Position numbers and translations under genes: made by a program. DNA of 64,000 nucleotides from PoT sp049331405. GTDB lineage: Bacteria > Planctomycetota > Planctomycetia > Isosphaerales > Isosphaeraceae. Shown piece by piece: positions 1-8,104 of the stretch. The DNA lies in NCBI RefSeq assembly GCF_049331405.1, contig NZ_CP186274.1, forward strand, positions 2,914,001-2,978,000, written 5' to 3'. The notes beneath the pieces are model-generated. The model was not told where the DNA came from. It did not search any database and saw nothing but the letters and a program-made list of their open reading frames with translations. The stretch's first letter is position 1, and every line of letters starts with the position of its first letter.

Positions 1-348
1 ATCGCGCAGGTCTCCAAAATCTCCGGCCCCGGCGGCGAGGTCGGCACCCGCGAAACGACCGACCTCGACTCGACGGCGAAGGAATACGAGCCGACCCTCT
101 ACGACGGCGGCGAGATTTCCTTCACGGTCTATTACGATCCCGTCATGCACGCCTTGCTATTCACCCTCTGGACCACGCCGAGCAAGGAGCTCTGGCAGCT
201 CGTGTTCAACGACTCGGTCCACACGACGTTCAGCTTCAAGGCGATCCTGACGAAGTTCAGCCCGACCGGCATGGAAGTCGAGGGCAACCTCGAAGCCGAA
301 ATCACGATCAAGATCAGCGGCCCGGTCACTTCCGCCGCCGGCTCGTAA
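1..348 (+). CDS. Phage major tail tube protein, C-terminal part
   Basis: The reading frame is open from the first base, so the N-terminus lies outside the window. The visible 115 residues contain a threonine-aspartate stretch followed by a tyrosine- and glycine-rich strand pair (EPTLYDGGEISFTVYYDP), the pattern of lambda-like siphovirus tail tube proteins. The C-terminal half (FSPTGMEVEGNLEAEITIKISG) fits the same beta-sandwich. The tube protein polymerises around the tape measure to form the tail lumen. The next genes, a chaperone with a -1 frameshift and a tape measure, are in the canonical siphovirus order, which supports the call. Confidence 0.8.
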   Translation: MAQVSKISGPGGEVGTRETTDLDSTAKEYEPTLYDGGEISFTVYYDPVMHALLFTLWTTPSKELWQLVFNDSVHTTFSFKAILTKFSPTGMEVEGNLEAEITIKISGPVTSAAGS

Positions 349-455
349 TCCCGCCCCCCCGCGCCCGAGGTCCTCGGGCGCGATCACCCAAGCCCCGCGC
401 GCTCGAGGTCCTCGACGCGATCAACTCCCACGAACGAAAGCATCAGCGAATCCCT

Positions 456-887
456 ATGTTCCTCAAGCGAGATCAGATCCTCTCGGCCCCCGACCTGGCC
501 CACGAAATCGTCGACGTCCCCGAGTGGGGCGGTAAGGTCATGGTCCGTTGCATGACGGGCGCCGAGCGGGAGAAGTTCGAGGCCTCTTACCTCGAGCTCG
601 GCATGAAGGAATTCCGCGCCCGGCTGGCGGCGGCGACCATCTGCGATGAGAACCTCAATCGCATCTTCACTTACGAGGATATCGAGCTCCTGCAGACCAA
701 GTCGGCCCTGGCCCTCGAGCGCGTCATGAACGTCTCGCTCCGGCTCTCGAAGCTCCGCAAGCAGGACATGGAGCAGGCCGAGGGAAACTCCGGCGCCAGC
801 CCTTCCGCCGATTCCTCTTCAAGCTCGCCGACCGCTGGGGATGCTCCGTCCGCGAGCTCCTCGAGCGAGTCCCTTCCGACGAGCTGA
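456..887 (+). CDS. Tail assembly chaperone, gpG-like (unshifted product)
   Basis: This 143-residue protein sits between the tube and tape measure genes, the position of lambda G. The first ~110 residues look like a folded domain (VPEWGGKVMVRCMTGAERE, then helices). The last ~30 residues are an improbable run of Ser, Ala and Pro, as expected when translation stays in frame past the functional switch point. Codon 111 ends a perfect heptamer G GGA AAC (782-788) in X XXY YYZ phase, so part of the ribosomes should slip back one base to make a longer GT-like protein. These proteins coat the tape measure before tube polymerisation. The call rests on gene order, frame structure and heptamer. Confidence 0.85.
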   Translation: MFLKRDQILSAPDLAHEIVDVPEWGGKVMVRCMTGAEREKFEASYLELGMKEFRARLAAATICDENLNRIFTYEDIELLQTKSALALERVMNVSLRLSKLRKQDMEQAEGNSGASPSADSSSSSPTAGDAPSASSSSESLPTS

Positions 888-1141
888 CGGATTGGCTGGC
901 ATACAACCGGCTCGGCCTGCTCCCGGATTCCCAGCTCGAGACGGGGATTATCACATCCGCGATCGTCAATGGGTCGATCAACGCACCCAAGCGGACCGCC
1001 CACCCCACCGACTTCATGCCCTCGCTCGATGAGACATTCCCCCGGCGGGTACCGGCCCGCGATCAGTCCGCCGATGAAGGCCTCGCGATGATGAATGCCT
1101 TCATGGCTCGGCACAACAAAGCAATCGGCATTGATCCATGA
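788..1141 (+). CDS. GT-like chaperone extension reached by -1 frameshift
   Basis: After slippage at 782-788 the -1 frame stays open for 117 codons to a TGA at 1139-1141, giving a fusion of about 228 residues (456-1141). The extension is real-looking protein (FRRFLFKLADRWGCSVREL, then ELTDWLAYNRL), matching the lambda T/DUF4035 style of 'LA..LG.PV.ELL..LS..EL..W' sequences. Its stop overlaps the tape measure start as ATGA, as in many siphoviruses. There is no good independent start codon, so it is probably made only by frameshifting. In known phages the T domain contacts the tape measure and the G domain recruits tube subunits. Confidence 0.85.
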   Translation, partial: LRRQPFRRFLFKLADRWGCSVRELLERVPSDELTDWLAYNRLGLLPDSQLETGIITSAIVNGSINAPKRTAHPTDFMPSLDETFPRRVPARDQSADEGLAMMNAFMARHNKAIGIDP

Positions 1142-3476
1142 GTAACCAGATCGACGTCGGGATGAGCGCCGACGCCAAGGGCTTCGTCCGCGACATCAAT
1201 GAGGCCATCCGCGCGCTCGACGAATTCAAGGCCGCGGCGGAAGGCACCCAGGCAGCCGTCAGCAATATCGACTTCTCCGGCAAGGGCGGCGGCGGCTCCG
1301 GCGGCGGCGGCTCCCCGATGGAGTCGATGGTTGCCGACTCCGCGCAGCTCGCGCTCCAAATCCAGACGAGCTTGCGAGCGGCCTTCGCCCCCATCAACGA
1401 TTTCGCGTCCATGTTCGCCGGCCAATTCAACCTGGTCGGCGGCACCATCGTCGAGCTCGCCCGCCGCATCGACAGCGCGATGAAGATGCCCCAGGTCGAC
1501 GCCTCGCTCGAGAAGATGCAACAGAAGATCCGGTCGACGATGGAAGCCGGCGCCGAGGACACCGAGAAGGCATCCACCAAGATGCAAGCGGCTATCCGGA
1601 AGATCGGGCCGGTTGCCGACAAGGCCATCGGGGCATTCCGGAAATTCCTCTCCGTCAAGGATTGGATGGGCTCCATCGGCGACGTCGCCAAGCCCCTACA
1701 GCGAATCAGCTCGATCAGCTTCGGTTCCGCCAGCTCGAGCATTGGCGCGATGAACGGCGGGCTCGGGAAGACGAACGCGATCGTCCAGACGGCGACCACG
1801 TCCTTCCGGCGGATGGGCGCCGAGATCGCCCTCGCGCTCGGCGCCTTCGGCATGGTCTACAAGGCGGTCGGCTTCATCAAGTCGGGGGTCACCGAGGCCT
1901 CGAACCTCAATGAGACGGTCTCGAAGACGGATGCGATCCTCGGCGAGGCCTCGCCGGCGGTGAAGGCCTACGCCGACACCATGGCCAGCCAGTTCGGCAT
2001 GGTGAAGCGCGAGACGCTCGACGCGGCCTCGGCCTTCGGCGGCCTCGGCAAGGGCCTCGCCGGATTGAGCGGCGACACGCTCTCGCAATTCAGCATCCAA
2101 TTCACCCAGCTCGCGGCCGACCTCTCCTCGTTCGCGAACATGGACATGTCGACGGCCACGAAGGCCCTCCAGACCGGCCTCGCCGGCAATCAATCCGACG
2201 TCCTCAAGAATCTCGGCGTCGTGCTCCTCGACGACACCGTGAAGGCCTATGCCTACGCCCACGGCATGGCCAAGGCCGGCGAGGAGCTCGACGAGTCCCA
2301 GAAGGTGACGGCCCGAGCGGGCCTCATCATGGAGCAGCTCGCCGACGCGCAAGGCGACCTCGCGCGGACGGCGGACAGCCCCGCGAACGCGATGCGTCGC
2401 GCGACCGGCTCTCTCACGAACATCAGCGCCGAGATCGGCCAGACCCTCTTGCCGATCCTCCAGAAAGGCCTCGGCCTGGTCGGCGAGTTCGGCGGCTTCC
2501 TCACTGGGATGTTTCAGAGCAGCAAGGGCTCGATGGAAGGGTTCGTCGAAGGCGTCGTCGGCGGAATCGACACCGTCGCGAGCTACTTCCGCAACTTCTC
2601 CGAGACGTGGGAAATCGTGAAGCTCACGTTCCGCCAGGGCGTCAATTACGTCATCGAGACTCTCGCGGTACTCCCCGAGAATTTCGGATTGGTCCTCGAG
2701 TGGATGCTCAAGAATGCGCCGCTCGTCTTCCACGACGTTTTCTTCGGCGCGGCCAACCTCATCAAGAATCTCGGCGAGAACGTCTGGCGCCTCGGCGAGG
2801 CGATCCGCGATGCGCTCTCCGGGAAGGGTTTCCATTTCGAGTTCAAAGACCTGTTGGAAGGCTTTGAACCGATGATGGAGAAGCTCCCCGAGATGGTGCA
2901 ACCGCACCTGGTCAGCCTCCAAGGCGAGATCGACAAGCACGTTGCAAACATCGCCGAGCAGGAGGCGGCGAGGAAGGCGGCCATCAAGCCGGCGGTCGCC
3001 GGGCCGAAGGTCGCCATCGAGAAGCTCGCGGCCCCGACCGATGCCGAGATCAAGGCGCAAAGAAGCTCGCCGAGAAGGCGAAGGAAGTCTTCAAAGATAC
3101 GCGGAAGCCGATGGAAGCGTATCAGATCAAGCTCGCCGAGCTCGACAAGATGTTCAAGGGAGGCCTGATCGATCAGGACACCCTGACGCGAGGCCAGAAG
3201 CAGGCCAAGGCCGAATTCGAGAAGAAATCCAACCCCGACAACCGCTATGCGGCGGCGATGGAGATGGGATCGGCCGAGGCCCGGACCACACTCCTGAATT
3301 ACCGGGGCGTCGACTCCCAGAGCGACCCGCAAAAGGACGTCGCCAAGACGAACCGCGAGCAAGTCGTGCTCCAATCCAAGATGCTCGAGGCCCTCAACAA
3401 ACTGCTCCAGCAAGGCGCGTCCGCAGTCACCGGCGCGGTCGCCGATTCCGCCCTCGCCGTCTTCGACTTCCAGTAA
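1138..3476 (+). CDS. Tail tape measure protein (frame interrupted near 3058)
   Basis: The protein is about 779 residues if the frame is repaired. It starts at the ATG overlapping the chaperone stop. Features are a Gly/Ser-rich linker near residues 45-60, long predicted helices, and hydrophobic segments near residues 227-248 (IALALGAFGMVYKAVGFI) and 445-459, all typical of siphovirus tape measures, which set tail length and are ejected before DNA. The opening frame runs into non-protein sequence after 3060, while sensible protein (KKLAEKAKEVFKD, then MEAYQIKLAELDKMF) continues in the -1 frame to 3476. One missing A in the CAAAG run at 3059-3062 explains this. It is not a canonical slippery site, so I read it as a mutation or sequencing indel. 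Confidence 0.8.
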
Positions 3477-3484
3477 CCCCCACG

Positions 3485-4384
3485 ATGATCGTCACGAAAA
3501 TACGAGAGATCCGCACCGGGCGCGAGAGCGTCCAGGGCAAGGATTGGAAACGCACATACAAGCGAACGTTCAAGGTCGAGACCGACGATCCTTACGTCGG
3601 CGGCAAGACCGTGCGCGAGTCGCTCCCCCTCGCGATCGGCATGCCCTACCAGTTCGGCGCCGAGGTCGACATGGGCGCATGGGTCACGAACATCAGCGCC
3701 ACATGCGACACGGACGACGGCAAGCAATGGACGTGCGTCGTCGATTACGGCCCGTACGACGCGAACCAGCAGCCCCAGGACCCGACGCAGTGGGTTCCCA
3801 ACATATCCTGGGGCAACGCCGCGTTTCAGAAGATCATCGAGAAGGATAAGGACGACAACGAGGTCAAGAATTCGGCCGGGGTGCCGTTCAACCCCGCACT
3901 CCAGGCCGACGACTCGCGTTCCGTCCTCTCGATCACCTGGAACATGAAGCACTTCGAGGATACGTGGTCGGACACGTATAAAGACAAGATCAACCAATCG
4001 ACCTTCTGGGGCCGGGCCCCGAAGACGGTCAAATGCACCCCCATCAACGGGGTCCGCAAATACAACCCGGATTACGGCTGGTATTGGGAGGTGAGCTTCG
4101 AGTTCCACGTCAAGGAAGAGACGTGGGTATTCAAGCCCCTCGACGCCGGCATGTACAAGATCAAGGATGACGGCACCGACATCGAGGCCATCACCAAGAA
4201 TGGAGTCCCCATCACCGAACCCGTCCCCCTCGACGGCAGCGGCAAGCCGATGCCGAAGGACGGCACACCGACCTATCTCGAGATCGAGTATTACAAGGAA
4301 ATCGACTTCGGCGTGTTCGGCCTCGACGGGTTCTACCAGGCGTTGCAGAGCTACGTACCGCCGATCCCCGGAGGCGGTACCTAA
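3485..4384 (+). CDS. Putative distal tail or virion structural protein
   Basis: This 299-residue protein follows the tape measure, where siphoviruses encode distal-tail and baseplate proteins. The start ATG at 3485 lies 9 bases after the tape measure stop. I do not recognise a family. The sequence is rich in Tyr, Trp, Asp and Lys with beta character (DWKRTYKRTFKVETDDPY near the N-terminus, WYWEVSFEFHVKEETW near residue 200) and ends in a Gly/Pro tail. The central part (NMKHFEDTWSDTYKDKINQ) resembles the ordered beta-rich proteins common in planctomycete prophages. Its stop overlaps the next start (TAATG). The structural role is inferred from position. Confidence 0.55.
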   Translation: MIVTKIREIRTGRESVQGKDWKRTYKRTFKVETDDPYVGGKTVRESLPLAIGMPYQFGAEVDMGAWVTNISATCDTDDGKQWTCVVDYGPYDANQQPQDPTQWVPNISWGNAAFQKIIEKDKDDNEVKNSAGVPFNPALQADDSRSVLSITWNMKHFEDTWSDTYKDKINQSTFWGRAPKTVKCTPINGVRKYNPDYGWYWEVSFEFHVKEETWVFKPLDAGMYKIKDDGTDIEAITKNGVPITEPVPLDGSGKPMPKDGTPTYLEIEYYKEIDFGVFGLDGFYQALQSYVPPIPGGGT

Positions 4385-4741
4385 TGGCGGATCAACAATC
4401 GGTCGGCTTCACCTACGAAGCGGCCAAGCGGATCGGGCGGGTCGTGCAGCAGGTCGAGCCGCTCGCCGCGCTTCCCGGTCGACACCGACAGGGGTTACAA
4501 GCGCGGATGGAGCGGGACCAAGATCGCGAAGACGAAGGTCGGCGGCATCGCCAAGATGACGGGTACCACACCCGGTACCGCCGACGTCGTCCTCTACACC
4601 TTCGATCCCGAGAGCGGCCAGCTCGTCGCCGGCGAGACGGTCAAGGCCTTCAACTGTTGTCGAACCGTCGTCGCGGCCACCACATGGATTCTCGTCGACC
4701 TGATCGACAATCAATGGTTCGTCTCGGCCGAGGATTGCTAA
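4384..4741 (+). CDS. Small tail-cassette protein 'GGI' family, frameshifted
   Basis: The start ATG at 4384 overlaps the previous stop. The first ~25 residues (FTYEAAKRIGRVVQQVE) are sensible, then the frame turns into Arg-rich shadow sequence. Sensible protein resumes one frame over as RSPRFPVDTDRGYKRGW and runs to 4741. An extra C near 4465-4468 (gagCcgctc) accounts for it. The C-terminal part (GGIAKMTGTTPGTADVVLYT, ending WFVSAEDC) aligns by eye with the proteins at 31565-31975 and 31184-31477, sharing the GGI..G..PG...V pattern and a final aromatic strand. Function unknown; it opens a cassette shared with the second element. Confidence 0.6.
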
Positions 4742-5008
4742 ATGCCGAAGCGAACCCGTTGCCGTTGCTGTTGCGAGTGGATCCTGACGGTCAAGGATTG
4801 CTTCGGCAATCCGCTCGACGGCTTCACGGTCACGATCTCCCAGGGCGGCGACGTCATCGACACCGCCGTCAGCTCGGACGGTAGCGACGGCCTCAACCCC
4901 GGACAGGTCAGGTTCAAACCCGAGTCGGGTACCTACACCGTCACCACCACGCCGCCGGACGGCTCGCCGCATCTCCCCGTGACGCAAACGGTCCTTTATA
5001 CATGCTGA
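4742..5008 (+). CDS. Cys-rich small protein with carboxypeptidase-regulatory-like fold
   Basis: An 88-residue protein with a Cys cluster at the N-terminus (TRCRCCCEWILTVKDC) followed by a short beta-sandwich pattern (GNPLDGFTVTISQGG, later ESGTYTVTTTPP) typical of CarboxypepD regulatory-like domains. The final YTC lies over the start of the next gene. The N-terminal half of the larger protein at 31979-33760 has the same layout (Cys cluster, then VTDGCSGARVAGASVTLSDG), so the two look homologous. Such domains often decorate phage tails and surface proteins. The gene immediately follows the frameshifted GGI gene. Confidence 0.6.
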   Translation: MPKRTRCRCCCEWILTVKDCFGNPLDGFTVTISQGGDVIDTAVSSDGSDGLNPGQVRFKPESGTYTVTTTPPDGSPHLPVTQTVLYTC

Positions 5009-5520
5009 CCAACATCACTTCGGGCATCTTCCCTTGCGGTTGCTACCCGAGGCCCGAGAGCCTCTCCTGGACGACGGGTCTCACCTACGGTTGCGGCCTG
5101 CCGTCCCTGGTCTCGGTGAGCCACGTCGACACGTTGCCGTTCCCGTTCGGGGGACCGCTCGCCGTATTCACCGGCTCCCAATTCCTCCCCTTCACGATGC
5201 CGGGGTCGACCTATTGGTATGTGTCCGAGGCCTATCCCGTCGTCGGCGCCGGCTGCGACACCCGCACCAGCCGGATATGGGCGGTCGGCCAGAGCGGCTC
5301 TTGCGGATGCACCGTGACGGCCGTGCTGGCGACGTTCATGAATGACGGCTCCGATTGGAACGGCTTCGGGTTCTTCCCGAAGATCAAGGGCCTCATCGGC
5401 GAGGCGCCCATTTCCTACATCCGCCCCGACTATCCCGCCAACTCGTGCGACCCCTTCACGGTGACCCAGGGATGGTATCGCGGCACGAACCCTTGTCCAG
5501 CTTGCTCCCTCACCGGTTAA
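5002..5520 (+). CDS. Cassette protein with conserved CDPF-type motif, function unknown
   Basis: A 172-residue protein whose ATG (5002) overlaps the previous stop (ATGCTGA), so translation is probably coupled. It is rich in Gly, Ser, aromatic residues and Cys pairs (FPCGCYPRPESL near the start, SGSCGCTVTA near residue 100). It ends with NSCDPFTVTQGWY, which resembles YTCPPAFMLVFSL at the end of the protein at 31979-33760. It may correspond to the C-terminal half of that larger protein, encoded separately here. No enzymatic motif is visible. A tail-tip or adhesion role is only inferred from its place after the tail genes. Confidence 0.55.
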   Translation: MLTNITSGIFPCGCYPRPESLSWTTGLTYGCGLPSLVSVSHVDTLPFPFGGPLAVFTGSQFLPFTMPGSTYWYVSEAYPVVGAGCDTRTSRIWAVGQSGSCGCTVTAVLATFMNDGSDWNGFGFFPKIKGLIGEAPISYIRPDYPANSCDPFTVTQGWYRGTNPCPACSLTG

Positions 5521-5526
5521 TTCAAC

Positions 5527-6138
5527 GTGTGCCAGAATTTCCCCCGCCTCGCCGAGCTCAACCTGCTCCCGTACCTGGTCGACACCTATTGCGAGTGGGC
5601 GGCGGACGAGAGCAACCGGGCGTTCCTCGAGCGAGTCCTCGACGAGAACGAACCCTTCCCCGACTTCCTCCGCACGAACCGGGTCGACCAGCTCGGCGAC
5701 GACCAGGCCGGCGCCGAGGCCCTCGAGCTCGCGGCGCCCTCAACCCTCGACGTCGACGCCAGCCAACGCGCGAAGTCCTGCCCGTTCCGCTCGTGCTCAT
5801 GCCGAGAGGCGACGTGCGGCGACGGCGGCAAGCGGCCCGGCGACACGGTCAGTCTCGCCGATTGCGCGGCGTGCATCCGATCGCAGGATGAGGCCTCGGC
5901 GGCGGACGTCCCGAGCCTCGGCCGGAAGGCCTTGAACTTCGGCCGGGCGGTCGTCGCGCACATCGCGAGCGGGATGCAATCCGTCGACGATGAGGCGTAC
6001 GAGGCGAGGCTCGCCATCTGCCGGGCGTGCGACAGGTACCAGGCCGATGGCTCGTGCGGGGCGTGCGGTTGCGTGCTGAGCGTCAAGGCCCGATGGGCGG
6101 ACCAGGCTTGCCCGCTCTCGAAGTGGTCGGCGAGTTAA
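5527..6138 (+). CDS. Zinc-knuckle protein closing the tail cassette
   Basis: It begins at GTG 5527, 6 bases after the preceding stop, and is 203 residues long. The N-terminal third is helical (NFPRLAELNLLPYLVDTYCEW). The middle has a Cys array with the motif DTVSLADCAACI. The C-terminus has ICRACDRYQADGSCGACGC, then KARWADQACPLSKW, a zinc-ribbon pattern seen in many phage genomes. The motif V-S-x-A-D-C-x-x-C recurs as EVSKADCIRCV at the C-terminus of the protein at 33773-34210, which closes the matching cassette in the second element. Zinc binding is inferred from Cys spacing; biological role unknown. Confidence 0.6.
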   Translation: MCQNFPRLAELNLLPYLVDTYCEWAADESNRAFLERVLDENEPFPDFLRTNRVDQLGDDQAGAEALELAAPSTLDVDASQRAKSCPFRSCSCREATCGDGGKRPGDTVSLADCAACIRSQDEASAADVPSLGRKALNFGRAVVAHIASGMQSVDDEAYEARLAICRACDRYQADGSCGACGCVLSVKARWADQACPLSKWSAS

Positions 6139-6458
6139 GCGGCCAGCTCGATCAGGTCCTCGGCGGCGGACTCAGACCCCTCCCCTTCCCCGATGGGATC
6201 GCCGAACGCTACGCGGCCAAGCCCGTAGCGTTTCAGCCATTTGGAAAGGATCTCCTCGACGATCGCGGTCTGATCGACCCCCGAAAGGGCGGCATGCACC
6301 CCCAGCCGCTTGACCGTCTCCTCGCTCAGCGTGAATTGCTGGCGTACCGACTTGCCCTTCGGCCTCTTGCTCGGCTTCGAGGCCTTGAGCGTCCTCGCGT
6401 TCGCTGCGTTGCCGTTGGATCGGCTCGCACCACCGCCGACCGGCCGACTTGATGGCAT
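6135..6458 (-). CDS. Ribbon-helix-helix DNA-binding protein
   Basis: A 107-residue protein, leftward, convergent with the tail operon and overlapping its last stop. The first ~38 residues are a basic Lys/Arg/Ser tail. Then follows a strand and two helices (VRQQFTLSEETVKRLGVHAA, then QTAIVEEILSKWL) matching the ribbon-helix-helix fold of ParG/Arc-like repressors. A 14-bp motif occurs three times in and just upstream of its start, the usual arrangement for an autorepressor. It lies between tail genes and integrase, so control of integration or of a partition-like function are both possible. No ParA ATPase is nearby. Confidence 0.65.
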   Translation of the reverse strand: MPSSRPVGGGASRSNGNAANARTLKASKPSKRPKGKSVRQQFTLSEETVKRLGVHAALSGVDQTAIVEEILSKWLKRYGLGRVAFGDPIGEGEGSESAAEDLIELAA

Positions 6459-6528
6459 GGCGACAGACCTCCGTTGCGGCGATGCGGCATGTCGGCCGGT
6501 CGGCGTAACGACACGCCGACCGGCCGAC
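6435..6528. promoter_or_regulatory. Three-copy operator candidate for the RHH protein
   Basis: The 14-mer GCCGACCGGCCGAC occurs at 6435-6448 and 6515-6528 and in inverse orientation (GTCGGCCGGTCGGC) at 6491-6504. Two copies lie in the upstream region of the ribbon-helix-helix gene (ATG at 6458) and one covers codons near its start. Clustered direct and inverted sites next to an RHH gene usually form its autoregulatory operator. A partial copy also occurs inside the integrase gene near 7146. Confidence 0.5.
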
Positions 6529-6540
6529 TCGCACCGACGT

Positions 6541-7635
6541 CTACAGCATCGGCCTAACGGCCAGCGGCCTTGATCCGATACGTGAGCGTATTTTCACTCC
6601 CGGGCGCATCCTGAACTTTGGGAGGGATCTAGGATCCTTAGCGCCCTCGGCATAGTCGAAATCGCGTACCGACTTGCAGAGGTTCACGACGTCGGGATGG
6701 ACGTAGTGTCGCTGAGTCTTGACGGTCGTATGCCGTAGGATGAGCTGGATTTGCTTTTCCTTCAAACCCCACCAACCGGCGAGATGCGTGGCCAAGCTAT
6801 GTCGCAAGGATTGGGGAGTGAACCCCTCGACGCCGGCTTCCTTCCCGGCAGCCTTGAGGCGATCGCCGGGACGACACCCGGCCTTCCCGTGCATCCAAGG
6901 CCGGTCCCTCTTGCGGACGCAAGGGAACACCCATTCCGACCCGCAACGTGACAGCCAGTTGCATAGGATCTTCCCCAGGGCGGCGGGGCAGGGAACCGGG
7001 GCCCTCGATTTCTTCGTCTTGAGCCGGCCCCCATTCGGCCTTACGAAGATCACCCCTTGGACAAGGTCGACGTCCTCGACGCGGAGCCGGAGCGCCTCAT
7101 TCCGGCGCAGTCCGGTGAAGGCATACACCGCCGCGAGCGCGTGCAGCCGACCGGCCGACCAGTTCTTCTTTGACCTCGAGCGCAGGAGCTCGAGCACTCG
7201 GCAAATGTCCTCGCGGCTATGGTGCTTGCCCCTCGGCTCGTCGTCGTCGGTCTTTCGCCAGACGATCCGACTAACCTCGGCCGGATGGATCCGGCCCTTA
7301 TCCGCACCGATCCGGAACGCGGCCCGTAACGAGGCGAGTAACCCGTTCGTCGTCGAACACCGACCCGGCCTCTCCGAGAAACGCTCTATAAGCCCCGGAG
7401 AGAGGTCCGAAGTCATTGCCGTATGATTTGACGTCTCGGCCAGCGCAAGCAGCTCTCGGAAGGCCTGAGCCATCCTGTTGCGTGTGTTGCGATGTTTCGA
7501 TCGATAGGTCTCGAGAATCTCGTCCCGGAATTCGGCCATCGGTATAGGGTGAACCTCCCGGCCGAGATAATGGGTCAGCTCAGCCAGAAGGGCGGAAACT
7601 TTATCGGAATGGAGAGTTGCGTTCATGGGGAGCAC
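6541..7635 (-). CDS. Tyrosine recombinase (phage integrase), prophage A
   Basis: A 364-residue protein with an N-terminal core-binding domain and a C-terminal catalytic domain. Visible catalytic positions are Arg in FTGLRRNEALRL, Lys in GRLKTKKSRAPVP, Arg and His in TPQSLRHSLATHL, His in ILRHTTVKTQRHY, and the nucleophile Tyr in RHYVHP. The first residue of the usual HxxR box is Gln, a substitution tolerated in several integrases. The gene points left, and its 5' end lies about 120 bp from a partial tRNA-Ile, the expected neighbour of an attachment site. ATG 7635 is used; a second Met is three codons in. Confidence 0.9.
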   Translation of the reverse strand: MLPMNATLHSDKVSALLAELTHYLGREVHPIPMAEFRDEILETYRSKHRNTRNRMAQAFRELLALAETSNHTAMTSDLSPGLIERFSERPGRCSTTNGLLASLRAAFRIGADKGRIHPAEVSRIVWRKTDDDEPRGKHHSREDICRVLELLRSRSKKNWSAGRLHALAAVYAFTGLRRNEALRLRVEDVDLVQGVIFVRPNGGRLKTKKSRAPVPCPAALGKILCNWLSRCGSEWVFPCVRKRDRPWMHGKAGCRPGDRLKAAGKEAGVEGFTPQSLRHSLATHLAGWWGLKEKQIQLILRHTTVKTQRHYVHPDVVNLCKSVRDFDYAEGAKDPRSLPKFRMRPGVKIRSRIGSRPLAVRPML

Positions 7636-7755
7636 AATCCATAGCTCAGAGGTTGGCGGGTTCCCCTGCGGGGGGTCAACTTTCGTACGTGAACAATGTA
7701 ACTCAAAATTTATCTAGACGTAACATTTTGCCAGCTTTGCCCATTTTGGATCACA

Positions 7756-7800
7756 ACCCTGATAAGGGTGAGGTCCCATGTTCGAATCATGGTGCGCCCA
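7756..7800 (+). other. Attachment-site candidate: 3' half of tRNA-Ile(GAU)
   Basis: The stretch contains a tRNA-Ile anticodon loop CTGATAA with its 3' stem GGGTG, variable loop AGGTC, a perfect T-arm (CCATG TTCGAAT CATGG) and acceptor 3' strand TGCGCCC plus A. The complementary GGGCGCA acceptor strand and D-arm are missing upstream, and the anticodon stem is already mismatched on its 5' side. Such 3' fragments are produced when an integrase recombines in a tRNA gene. With the 3' end on the right, the integrated element would lie to the left, including the integrase at 6541-7635. Confidence 0.7.
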
Positions 7801-7893
7801 CTGACGTTAGAATCTCATGATTCTCGCGTCGACATACAAACACTCCATTGTCGTGAACTCCGGTTCATGGTAAGATGGAGCAAGTTTGACGGA

Positions 7894-8034
7894 GCAAGCC
7901 TTTCGCGGGGCTCTCGAGCGCTACTTTCTCAGGGTGAGAGCTCGAGAGCCCCTTTGCATTGGCAAATGAAGCAAGCCTTTCGCGAGGCCCTCGAGCGCTA
8001 CTTTCCTAGGGTTGGGGCTCGAGGGCCTCTTTGC
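7894..8034. repeat. Tandem pair of covarying hairpins
   Basis: Two 64-bp units (7894-7957 and 7971-8034), 77 bp apart, fold the same way. The outer pairing is GCAAG with TTTGC, an internal loop follows, then a 13-bp stem: GGGGCTCTCGAGC with GCTCGAGAGCCCC in unit 1, GAGGCCCTCGAGC with GCTCGAGGGCCTC in unit 2. The two differences in each arm are compensated (G-C to A-T, T-A to C-G). The loop keeps GCTACTTTC and AGGGT. A third related hairpin lies at 10212-10244. Conserved structure with changing sequence indicates selection on the fold. Confidence 0.65.
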
Positions 8035-8104
8035 GTTTGTGCTCATGGTCGCCAAACCCGGACCCGGTACCGGGGTTTTTCATGCGCCAAAGTTGTGGCT
8101 CGTC

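Noticed and set aside
1696..3060. Long minus-strand open frame opposite the tape measure gene
   Set aside because: Arg/Leu/Asp-rich shadow of a GC-rich gene; composition and lack of domains do not support a real protein.
3058..3066. Programmed frameshift in the first tape measure gene
   Set aside because: The sequence CAAAGAAG is not a slippery heptamer in the right phase and no known tape measure is frameshifted; a lost A is simpler.
7756..7800. Complete tRNA-Ile gene
   Set aside because: The 5' acceptor strand GGGCGCA and a D-arm are absent upstream; only the 3' half is present.
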